DNA of 64,000 bases, from NCBI GenBank assembly GCA_041392805.1, contig JAWKLJ010000001.1:2852001-2916000 (forward strand), written 5' to 3'. The notes beneath the pieces are model-generated. The model saw nothing but the letters and a program-made list of their open reading frames with translations. It had not been told where the DNA came from and searched no databases. Both the position numbers and the translations under genes were made by a program. Shown one piece after another: positions 33,476-41,964 of the stretch. The DNA is from Saprospiraceae bacterium. Lineage in GTDB: Bacteria > Bacteroidota > Bacteroidia > Chitinophagales > Saprospiraceae. The number at the start of each line of letters is the position of its first letter. The stretch's first letter is position 1.

Positions 33476-36400
33476 TCACTGGATAAGAGCATCCGAAAGC
33501 GCTATCTCCAACACTTGCAATTTGTCATTATTCTTTGCAAAAATATAACAAGGCTTACCCTTGATATTGATCGCTGCTATTCGCCTCACCTGTCCTTTAA
33601 TATGCTGTTTCCCTAAGGTCGAAACCACCATTTCCCCTCCAGGCTGCACACTTAAAAGGTTTCCATAATTGGCATCATACCAACCCATTTCGATATTGGA
33701 TTCCAAAAAATTGCCCCCGAGGATGACGCTGGTGCCTTTGCCTTTACTTGCTGGCACAATGGCCGCAGCGTTGAGGGTAGAAAATTGCAACTTGGCAGGT
33801 AAAGGCATCATCTTAAAAGACAAACCATCCCCCGTATTCTCAAAATAGGCGCTTTGCAACATATTGAGTTGGTGCACCAAGGAGGCATCCAGTTTGTCTT
33901 GCCCAAAAATATCGGCAGGTGTTGCAGCAGCCATCTCTCGGGCATACAAAAAGCGTTTTTTCAAGGAAACCATCTGCTTGGTCAACTCGGCAAAATTAGA
34001 GAAGGGAATCTCCTTACCATCTACATAATAAGTGAGTACTTGTTCCACCTGATCATTGTCATCAAAATCATTGACATAACAGCGAATGGGCTCTTCCTTT
34101 GTAGGTTTGAAACGGGCATTTTGCCCCAGATTTCCAGCCAGAATATCCAGATCGCCATCGCCGTCAAAGTCATAGGGTAGGACAAAGTTCCACCATCCCT
34201 TCGCATCATTCAGGGGGTGCTTTTTGAGTACGCCGCCATCATTCTGAAAAAGCTGTATAGCATCCCATTCGAGTGCCAGCAATAAATCTTGGTCGCCATC
34301 TCCATCCATATCCGCCCATGCTCCCTCCTTTACCAGCCCGACTTGCTGAAGACCCTCTGCCTGGGAAGTGGTTACCTCTTTGAAGGTACCATCCCCATTG
34401 TTTTGGTATAAAAAGGAATGGGGGATCAGCCCATAATTCCAAGGGACAGCCCGAGCGCCAAAGAAAAAATCGACCAAGCCATCTCCATTAAAATCGGCAG
34501 GCAAAACACAAGCAGCAGTGAGAAAAGCACCTGGGAATAATTCTTTTCGGGTAAAATTGCCTTTGCCATCATTGAGGTAGGCCCTTTGGATCAGGTCTTT
34601 GTTCCCTAGCTTGTATTCGTTGCCGCCACTGGCAATCACCAGGTCTAAATCGCCGTCATTTTCAATATCCACCAAGACAGCATCTACATCTTCCAGAAGA
34701 CTATCCTGAACAATAGCAGAAGGTGTTTTTAGCTCAAAGGTGCCATTAGGTCGTTGCCAATATATCGCACTCCGCATGCGCTTACTACTTCCCAGAAAAA
34801 CATCCTCCAAGCCATCACCATTGATATCACCTACTGCCAATGCCGGCCCTTCGGCAGAAATCATATGAGGCATTAATCCTTCTCGATTAAAATCTATAAA
34901 GGGGTTTTCTTCGTGCTTGAAATTCAGCCTAACAGCCTCTGTTACATCCGTAAAAGCATAAGGTGTTACCACTTTGGGGCTTTCTTGAATTTGATTAAAG
35001 GAAAACAAAGGTAAGCCCGCTGTCCATTTCAGTACAGTCTTTTGGTTATACGTCAACTGGTCCAGGTGCTGGTAGCTGCGATCGGGCCAAATCACCAACA
35101 CAGAATCTACCGTTTTGGCATCTCCTACACCGATGTTTAAACCGGGTGCCAAACTCGACTGGTACCCACGAACCGGAAAATGCTCTTGAATTATCCGCTG
35201 TTGCCCTTTATAGACGATAATTCTTGCCCCAATTGCTAGTTTGTTTTGTGGGCTACCCTCCAATTGGAAGTCCAGGTATTGATGCGTTTCCGAATCAGTA
35301 GTAAGGGTATTACTTTTATTTTCATAAATAAATGGAGAATCCTCTATATTATTAACGACGATATCCAAGTCGCCATCATTATCCAAATCGGCGTAGATAG
35401 CACCATTAGAGTAGGAAGGCTTATTGTGCTTAACCTGTCCAGTTACATCTTCAAAGTTTAAATTTCCGGGATTGTGATAAAACTTATTGGGGATACGGAC
35501 TTGAGGCATTTTTTCTACATAGGACAGGTCATCTTCATTTTCTGTTAGGCCCGTCTTGAAGTTGATATAATCGATATCATTCATGCGGCGTGGAATGCCA
35601 TTGCTGATAAAGATATCGCGATACCCGTCCTGATCAAAATCCATCAACAAAGGAGCCCACGACCAGTCGGTGGCATAAATACCAGCAAACATCCCTATTT
35701 CACTAAAGGTCCCATCTCCATTGTTAAGTTGGAGGTTATTGCGTGAAAATTGTGGGTTGTAGCCATAGCCTAGTTTGAATTTAAAAATATTCACCCCATC
35801 TTCACCGAGCGAGCTCTTCAAGATATAAGGATCATAAGGCAACATATCCAGCGACAAGATTTCGCTGAATCCGTCATTGTTGATGTCGGCCATATCTACC
35901 CCCATTGAAAAACGGCTGGTGTGATTTAGCTGCTCAGTTAGCACCTCCTTGAAGGTTCCATCTTGTTGATTGAGGTAGAGGTAATCATTTTCGTGAAAAT
36001 CATTACCGATATAGATATCAGGCCAACCATCATTGTTAATATCTCCGGTGACAATACCCAGGCCATACCCAATCACGGTACTGTAAATACCAGCTGCTTC
36101 ATTCACATTGACAAAGGTACCATTGTCATTACGCATCAATTTATCACCAGACAAAGGGTGTTGTTCTCCAAATTCGCTCCTTTTCCCAAAGGTGCCATTC
36201 TGATGGAGGGAATGATTCAATTGGTACATGTCCAGGTCACCATCGAGGTCATAATCGAAGAAGGCCGCCTGGGTTCCAAATCCGACTAAATCCAGCCCAT
36301 AATCTGCCGCTTTGTTTTCAAAGATGGGAACACCCGCTTCTATTTTTTGACAAACATACAACTGATTCGCCCCTTTTATCTGGCCATAATCCCCCACCTG

Positions 36401-36805
36401 AGATACATAAATATCCAATAAGCCATCGTTGTTGATATCGACAATCGTTGCCCCTGTTGTCCAACCGGGCAAACCAGCCACACCTGCCTCCGCCGTTACA
36501 TCTTTGAAACGCAGCCCTTGCTGGTTAAGAAAAAGCTTATTCGACTCCATATTATTGGTAAAATAGAGGTCGACCCAGCCATCCTGATTGAAATCACCAG
36601 CTGCTAATCCGCCACCATTAAAAAAATACATGTAGGTGAAGACGTTGAATTCAGCACTTTGGGTTAAGGTATTTTCAACATCCAAACCGGTTTGGTCCTT
36701 TTCTAATAATTGGAACAAAGCGGGGGGCGCCAAATCCTCTTTAGTGCCACATGAGAGCAGTGATTGGAACAAGATTAGCAGGAGAATATTTTTTATACTA
36801 TTCAT
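33476..36805 (-). CDS. VCBS/FG-GAP repeat lipoprotein with ASPIC/UnbV domain (second copy)
   Basis: The 1109-residue product has a lipobox (LLSC near residue 19) and many FG-GAP/VCBS repeats with calcium-binding 'DINNDGLLDIYV', 'DYDLDGDLDMYQL', 'DINGDGLEDVFLG' and 'DFDGDGDLDILAG' loops, folding as a beta-propeller. An ASPIC/UnbV module lies near 530-605 ('GARIIVYKGQQR ... VRGYQSSL ... VLVIWPDRS'). It starts 19 bases after the next gene of the same kind, with which it is collinear, so they are tandem paralogues. Next to susCD they are likely surface proteins that bind an extracellular ligand or glycan; there is no enzymatic motif. Confidence 0.88.
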   Translation of the reverse strand: MNSIKNILLLILFQSLLSCGTKEDLAPPALFQLLEKDQTGLDVENTLTQSAEFNVFTYMYFFNGGGLAAGDFNQDGWVDLYFTNNMESNKLFLNQQGLRFKDVTAEAGVAGLPGWTTGATIVDINNDGLLDIYVSQVGDYGQIKGANQLYVCQKIEAGVPIFENKAADYGLDLVGFGTQAAFFDYDLDGDLDMYQLNHSLHQNGTFGKRSEFGEQHPLSGDKLMRNDNGTFVNVNEAAGIYSTVIGYGLGIVTGDINNDGWPDIYIGNDFHENDYLYLNQQDGTFKEVLTEQLNHTSRFSMGVDMADINNDGFSEILSLDMLPYDPYILKSSLGEDGVNIFKFKLGYGYNPQFSRNNLQLNNGDGTFSEIGMFAGIYATDWSWAPLLMDFDQDGYRDIFISNGIPRRMNDIDYINFKTGLTENEDDLSYVEKMPQVRIPNKFYHNPGNLNFEDVTGQVKHNKPSYSNGAIYADLDNDGDLDIVVNNIEDSPFIYENKSNTLTTDSETHQYLDFQLEGSPQNKLAIGARIIVYKGQQRIIQEHFPVRGYQSSLAPGLNIGVGDAKTVDSVLVIWPDRSYQHLDQLTYNQKTVLKWTAGLPLFSFNQIQESPKVVTPYAFTDVTEAVRLNFKHEENPFIDFNREGLMPHMISAEGPALAVGDINGDGLEDVFLGSSKRMRSAIYWQRPNGTFELKTPSAIVQDSLLEDVDAVLVDIENDGDLDLVIASGGNEYKLGNKDLIQRAYLNDGKGNFTRKELFPGAFLTAACVLPADFNGDGLVDFFFGARAVPWNYGLIPHSFLYQNNGDGTFKEVTTSQAEGLQQVGLVKEGAWADMDGDGDQDLLLALEWDAIQLFQNDGGVLKKHPLNDAKGWWNFVLPYDFDGDGDLDILAGNLGQNARFKPTKEEPIRCYVNDFDDNDQVEQVLTYYVDGKEIPFSNFAELTKQMVSLKKRFLYAREMAAATPADIFGQDKLDASLVHQLNMLQSAYFENTGDGLSFKMMPLPAKLQFSTLNAAAIVPASKGKGTSVILGGNFLESNIEMGWYDANYGNLLSVQPGGEMVVSTLGKQHIKGQVRRIAAINIKGKPCYIFAKNNDKLQVLEIALSDALIQ

Positions 36806-36824
36806 AACACTTATTTAAGGTAAT

Positions 36825-39800
36825 TCACTGAACCAGTGCGCCATTACCTATACTAAAAAGCTGGGGTTTTTGGTCATTGATAGCGACAAATACATGGGCT
36901 TGTCCATTGATAACGATAGGCAACAGCTTCTTCACATTACCCTTAACAAAAAAGCCTGTCTCGCTGTTTTCCATTCTAGTATATCCTCCTTTCCCGTCAT
37001 TGAGCAACACATGCCCAAAGCTGGCATCCAATTTAGAGAATTGAGGGGTAAAACTGGCATCATTTCCGGCCAGGATCAAATCCTTTTTGCCATCCTGGTT
37101 CAAATCCGTGCAAAAAATATCACATACACAAGAAAGTTGCACCGCCGCAGGCATCGCTTTTAGCTCAAATTGCCCTTGTCCATCATTAATAGCGATAGCA
37201 GAATTGAAATAGGTGCCTTGCCTTACCAGTGCCTTGTTGATCACCTCCGCAGGGAATAATTCCTGGATGGATTTGCGGGCATAATCGGAATGCTTAAGGT
37301 TCTGTTTTTTTAGACTGGCTAATTCTGCCGTCAAATCTTTTTTCATCGCCACGGGCATATCCCGACCCTCCAACTGTTGGGTGATGATTTTCTCCATCGT
37401 CCCATTGTTATCAAAATCGGAGAGCCAAAGTTTGGCAGGAGCAGCGACGCTACCTGTAAAATAAAAATTTTGCCCTCTATTGCCCAGGATCAAGTCTTGG
37501 TCGCCATCACCATCTATATCATCTGTCTCCACCGCGTACCACCAGCCAGCAAAATCTTCTAAACCTGACGCCACGGTTTTCAGCGCGCCATTTTCGATGG
37601 CAAAAACTTGTGGATTCATCCATTCCCCGACAACCACCAATTCTTCGACACCATCGCCACTCACATCTATCCATTTGGCATCCGTCACCATGCCCAGGGT
37701 TTTCAGGGCTGTAGCTTTCTCTTCCGAAACATCCGTGAATTTTCCATTACCATTATTTTCATACAAATAGCTTTGTGGTGGCCAACCATACTGCTGAGGG
37801 ATGCTTCTATTGCCAACAAAAAGGTCGAGGTCGCCGTCACCATCTACGTCATAAGGTGCAATAACCGCAGTGTTTAAGCCATAACGAGGCAAACCATCTC
37901 CTATGAGTTCAAAATGTCCTTGACCATCATTGGCAAAAAGGCGGTCTTGCATTTCTCGGAGGCCGGCTGCTTCAAAGTTTCCCCCAGAGCCGACATATAA
38001 ATCCAGGTCCCCATCCCCATCGGCATCAAACAGCAAAAGCGCCGTGTCCTCAAACCCTAAAAAGCGTTGAAAAGCCGGCGTTTCTACAAGGGAAAAACCT
38101 GTTGCTGTTTGCAAATACAGCTGGGTGTTCTGCCCTTTAGCACCGCCAATCACGATATCTTCTAAACCATCCCCATTGACATCTCCCACCTGAGCCGCCG
38201 GCCCTTCTCGGGATAGCATTTTTGTCAATAACCCTTCTTGGTAAAAGTCTACATAAGCATCCTCTATATGTGGCTGAAAAGTATTATCCACAGGATGGAG
38301 CAAGGTTTCGCCCGTAGAGGGTTGAGCCAAGGAAGTCATTGGCCTCTTCACTGCTGGATAGGCAAAAACAAGCAAGGTATCTATAGGCAAGTCAAAATGG
38401 GTTGATACACTACGATCCGGCCAAATTATGTTCAGGGAGTCAATCTTTGTGGCTGTTCCTAAACCAAATATCATTTTATAATCAATACTCGACTGAAAAC
38501 CTCGGGAAGGGATCAATTGGGCGTTCAGTTCTTGTCCCTCTTTGTATACAGATACTTTAGCTCCAATAGCAAAGGTGTTTTCGCCTTCCCCTTTCAGTTG
38601 GACGCCCAGGTAGTGGTGGCCTAGCTGTTTGTTACTTTGGTTTTGAAAAACAAAGGAAGGCTGGTTTAAGTTATTGACAATGAGGTCAAGGTCACCGTCA
38701 TTATCCAAATCGCCATAAGCTGCGCCATTGGAGAAGGAAGGCGTATCGAAACCCCATTTCAACCCCAGATCAGCGAATGTGAGGTCTTTTTGGTTGTGAA
38801 AAAATTTATTAGGCAGGGGTTCCGAAGGCATTTTACCTATTACGGTTTCAATTTCCTCCTTTTCTCCGGTCAAGGCCATTTTTTGCACGACATCATTGGC
38901 GAAGAAATCCATGAAATCCTGATTGGTGACATCATGATAAACACCATTGCAGACATAGATGTCTCTGAAGCCATCATTGTCTGCATCAAAAAGCAAAGCG
39001 CCCCAACTCCAATCAGAAGCTGCAACGCCACTATAATAAGCAATCTCACTAAAAGAATGATCTTTATTGTTCAGTTGCAGGGTGTTCTGCATGTATTGGT
39101 GGTAGAAGTCCTTTTGGAGTTTAGCTGCATAAATATTGTAATTCTCAAAATGGATAGTGGTTTTGCGCCGGTAGTCCGTTTCGGGCAGCATTTCGGTCAC
39201 AAAAATTTCGGGATAGCCATCATTGTTGATATCAGCCATATCAGCCCCCATAGAAGCCAGGCTAAGGTGCTCCATCCAATTTTTTATGTCTTCCCTGAAG
39301 GTCCCATCGCCTTGATTGACATAGAGATAATCCCTTTCGTAAAAGTCGTTTGAAACGTACATATCGGGGAGGTTGTCGCCATTGACATCGCCAACCGTTA
39401 TGCCCAGCCCGAAGCCAATCAGGCTGCCAAAAATGCCAGCCTCCTCGCTGACATCCACAAATACCCCTGCATCGTTTCGCAATAATTTATCTCCTCCCCC
39501 TTTCAGAAAATCAGCAATAGGCCAATCTTTTGCATACAATTCTCTCCGATTGCTGTAATTTAAGGTATTGACGGGCATGAAACTATTGTTCAGGATGTAG
39601 GCATCCAGGTCACCATCCAGGTCATAATCGAAAAAAGCCGCATGCGTCGTGTAGCCATTTTCATCCAGTCCATATTTAGCAGCTTCATTGACAAAAGTGA
39701 GATCCCCCTGGTTTATAAAAAGGCTATTTTTTTGGTCACTCCCTTTAATAAACCCAGCATTGCACACATAAATATCTAATAGTCCATCATGATTGATGTC

Positions 39801-40151
39801 CACCATCACCACGCCAGTACTCCATTTATTTACTTCCGCCACCGCTGCAGTGGCCGTAATGTCTTTAAAGGTCCAATCGCCCTGGTTAAGATATAACTTA
39901 TTTTCACCCATATTGGAAGTGAAGTATACATCAGCCCAGCCATCATTATTGATATCTCCGATGGCTACGCCCCCTCCATTATAGAAGTTGCGATAACTAA
40001 AGATGTTGAAGTCGGCTGTATTTTCCACCTTATTTTGGAAAGCAATACCCGTAAGGGAGGCATCCATCTTTTGGAAAAGTGGGCTGTTTTTTTCAGTGGG
40101 GCTACACGCCATGATCAGGCCAAGAATAAATAGAATGGTGATCTCTCTCAT
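36825..40151 (-). CDS. VCBS/FG-GAP repeat lipoprotein with ASPIC/UnbV domain (first copy)
   Basis: The 1108-residue protein begins MREITILFILGLIMACS, with lipobox Cys16. It shows the same order as its downstream paralogue: N-terminal 'FSYRNFYNGGGVAIGDINND', many VCBS loops, an ASPIC/UnbV module ('GAKVSVYKEGQEL ... SRGFQSSIDYKM ... LNIIWPDRS') at about 530-600, further VCBS loops, and a C-terminal 'FFVKGNVKKLL' region. The two proteins differ extensively at the residue level despite near-identical length, so the duplication is old. It follows susD after 292 bases that contain a terminator-like hairpin. Confidence 0.88.
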   Translation of the reverse strand: MREITILFILGLIMACSPTEKNSPLFQKMDASLTGIAFQNKVENTADFNIFSYRNFYNGGGVAIGDINNDGWADVYFTSNMGENKLYLNQGDWTFKDITATAAVAEVNKWSTGVVMVDINHDGLLDIYVCNAGFIKGSDQKNSLFINQGDLTFVNEAAKYGLDENGYTTHAAFFDYDLDGDLDAYILNNSFMPVNTLNYSNRRELYAKDWPIADFLKGGGDKLLRNDAGVFVDVSEEAGIFGSLIGFGLGITVGDVNGDNLPDMYVSNDFYERDYLYVNQGDGTFREDIKNWMEHLSLASMGADMADINNDGYPEIFVTEMLPETDYRRKTTIHFENYNIYAAKLQKDFYHQYMQNTLQLNNKDHSFSEIAYYSGVAASDWSWGALLFDADNDGFRDIYVCNGVYHDVTNQDFMDFFANDVVQKMALTGEKEEIETVIGKMPSEPLPNKFFHNQKDLTFADLGLKWGFDTPSFSNGAAYGDLDNDGDLDLIVNNLNQPSFVFQNQSNKQLGHHYLGVQLKGEGENTFAIGAKVSVYKEGQELNAQLIPSRGFQSSIDYKMIFGLGTATKIDSLNIIWPDRSVSTHFDLPIDTLLVFAYPAVKRPMTSLAQPSTGETLLHPVDNTFQPHIEDAYVDFYQEGLLTKMLSREGPAAQVGDVNGDGLEDIVIGGAKGQNTQLYLQTATGFSLVETPAFQRFLGFEDTALLLFDADGDGDLDLYVGSGGNFEAAGLREMQDRLFANDGQGHFELIGDGLPRYGLNTAVIAPYDVDGDGDLDLFVGNRSIPQQYGWPPQSYLYENNGNGKFTDVSEEKATALKTLGMVTDAKWIDVSGDGVEELVVVGEWMNPQVFAIENGALKTVASGLEDFAGWWYAVETDDIDGDGDQDLILGNRGQNFYFTGSVAAPAKLWLSDFDNNGTMEKIITQQLEGRDMPVAMKKDLTAELASLKKQNLKHSDYARKSIQELFPAEVINKALVRQGTYFNSAIAINDGQGQFELKAMPAAVQLSCVCDIFCTDLNQDGKKDLILAGNDASFTPQFSKLDASFGHVLLNDGKGGYTRMENSETGFFVKGNVKKLLPIVINGQAHVFVAINDQKPQLFSIGNGALVQ

Positions 40152-40252
40152 ATGGAAGCTGGTTGACTTGATGATGGGTCATAGATGTAGGCTTCAAATA
40201 GCAGAAAAAGCAATATTCGTTCGCCGTTACAAACCCAATAGCTAAGCAGGGG

Positions 40253-40339
40253 TTCCCGTCTAGGATTGGACGAGGCTAGCCTGCGTAAAGGTCGATAGTT
40301 GATAGCGGCTATGGACTATCGACCATCCAAGCTTAGACG
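40253..40339. repeat. Nested inverted repeats downstream of susD
   Basis: Outer arms 'cgtctaggattgga' (40256-40269) and 'tccaagcttagacg' (40326-40339) match at 12 of 14 positions. Inner arms 'gtcgatagt' and 'actatcgac' are a perfect 9-bp pair. The outer arm sequence recurs at 24588-24607, so this is probably a REP-like dispersed element. Confidence 0.6.
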
Positions 40340-40371
40340 AGTGGCAGCGAAGCCTCCCAAACCACTGGTCT

Positions 40372-40410
40372 TTAAAAATTATAGGCCACTCCTAGGAGCA
40401 GCCTATAATT
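40372..40410 (-). terminator. Intrinsic terminator-like hairpin after susD
   Basis: Perfect 10-bp arms (aattataggc at 40377-40386, gcctataatt at 40401-40410) with a palindromic ctcctaggag in the loop. Read on the minus strand the stem ends in a run of T. It lies 34 bases after the susD stop and would end or attenuate the susCD transcript before the VCBS genes. Confidence 0.7.
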
Positions 40411-40443
40411 TATCTTTTATCAACAAAAAATCAAACTATTTTA

Positions 40444-41943
40444 TTAATAGCCAGGATTTTGTGTCAAATTAGGATTCGAGCTAATAGCTTGTTGAGGAAT
40501 AGGGAACAAGACCCTAAATGCATCCGTAACGGTTTTCTCTACCCATGTATTCGTAAAGGTACCAAAACGAATTTGGTCTGTTCTGCGAATACCTTCCCAG
40601 TACAATTCTCTACCTCTTTCGTCCAGCATACCCGGCAAGTCTAAAGAAGCCAGGGCAGATGCGCCGCGAGCTGCTCTCAACTCATTCACCACACCCAGAG
40701 CCGTTTCAGTACTAGAGCCACCTCTAAGGATCGCCTCTGCTTTCATCAAGGCCACGTCTGCATAGCGCAACAAGATGTATTTGCCATTATTAGAAGGGTG
40801 GTATTTGATGGCGCGGATACCTTTTTCAGTAGCTGCACCAGCCAAAGGAACATCAGGTGTAAATACCAGGTCTTTTTGTGAACGAGAATCAATCATTTTA
40901 GTACCACTGTCGTCGTACTGCTGACCAATCAAGAAACCACGACCAATACCAGAAAATTCAGAACCATTTGGGGTAGGGTAATTTCCGATACGTGGGTCAG
41001 AAGACTCGAACTTGCCATAAAAATCAGCCAAAGTGGTGAAACCATTCCAACCAGAAGGATTCTGGTCATAGTGAAGGGTCATCATCCAGCGGTTTTGAGG
41101 CGTACCATCCACACTAACGAGGATGATTTCATTAGTCGCACCAGTACTAAAGATTTTGAAGTATTCGTCTTCGAAGGTGTAACCATCTGCTTTCACGGCA
41201 TCAGCGTGCTCAATGACTTTGTTCATATCTGCTGCTTCGAATTTGTAAGGACCAGCAGGGTCAGCAGCGAGATACACTGCTTTGTTCAAATACATTCTAG
41301 CCAATAAGGCATTAGCAGCTGCTTTTGATGCATTTATATTTAAGGCATTAGGGCCTTTAGCCGGCAAATTAGGAAGTGCCTCTGTCAAATCCTTAAGGAT
41401 AAAATCAAAAGCTTCTGCGCGTGTCAACACACGAGGATCTACATCTACCCCTTCTGTCACTTCGCGGAAAGGAACCTGGCCAAATAAGTCCATTACGTGC
41501 CACATATTAAAAGCACGGAGAAACTTAGCCTCTGCTGCTTGTTGAGCAGAAGGATTGGAGGCCAAAATCTGGTTACATTGAAAAGCCCTAGAATTCAACT
41601 GGTTCCAGGCACCCAATACATAGGAGTGCGTTGCATCCCAGGTATGAGCATGCAAAGTACGCCAAACCCCATTATCACCCCAGTCCACCCCTCTTGTAGG
41701 TGGAATCATCTCCTCAGAAGTATGCTGGAACAAAGAATAAATATTGGCCTGATCCGTATAGGCACTAAGGTTTTTATAAGCAGATTCCAATAATTGGGTA
41801 GGGTCTCCACCACCACCTGGTCCGCCTGATCCCTCTATGACAATAGAGTCTTTTTCTTCAACGACTAGATCTGTGCAAGCACTGAACAGGAACATTCCCA
41901 TCACTGCACACAAACCCAAGCTCATTATTCTATTATATTTCAT
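40444..41943 (-). CDS. susD: RagB/SusD family nutrient uptake outer membrane lipoprotein
   Basis: The 499-residue lipoprotein has the signal 'VMGMFLFSACTDL' with lipobox Cys23. It follows the SusD plan: N-terminal 'LLESAYKNLSAYTDQANIY', TPR-like helices ('AEAKFLRAFNMWHVMDLFGQVPF', 'ASKAAANALLARMYLNKAVY'), and the C-terminal 'LLRYADVALMKAEAIL ... ERGRELYWEGIRRTDQIRFG ... LFPIPQQAISSNPNL'. SusD proteins cap the SusC barrel outside and bind the oligosaccharide or peptide substrate. It lies 21 bases after susC. The substrate cannot be named because no glycoside hydrolase, lyase or peptidase is encoded in the cluster. Confidence 0.95.
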   Translation of the reverse strand: MKYNRIMSLGLCAVMGMFLFSACTDLVVEEKDSIVIEGSGGPGGGGDPTQLLESAYKNLSAYTDQANIYSLFQHTSEEMIPPTRGVDWGDNGVWRTLHAHTWDATHSYVLGAWNQLNSRAFQCNQILASNPSAQQAAEAKFLRAFNMWHVMDLFGQVPFREVTEGVDVDPRVLTRAEAFDFILKDLTEALPNLPAKGPNALNINASKAAANALLARMYLNKAVYLAADPAGPYKFEAADMNKVIEHADAVKADGYTFEDEYFKIFSTGATNEIILVSVDGTPQNRWMMTLHYDQNPSGWNGFTTLADFYGKFESSDPRIGNYPTPNGSEFSGIGRGFLIGQQYDDSGTKMIDSRSQKDLVFTPDVPLAGAATEKGIRAIKYHPSNNGKYILLRYADVALMKAEAILRGGSSTETALGVVNELRAARGASALASLDLPGMLDERGRELYWEGIRRTDQIRFGTFTNTWVEKTVTDAFRVLFPIPQQAISSNPNLTQNPGY

Positions 41944-41964
41944 AATAATTTGAGTTTTATAAAA

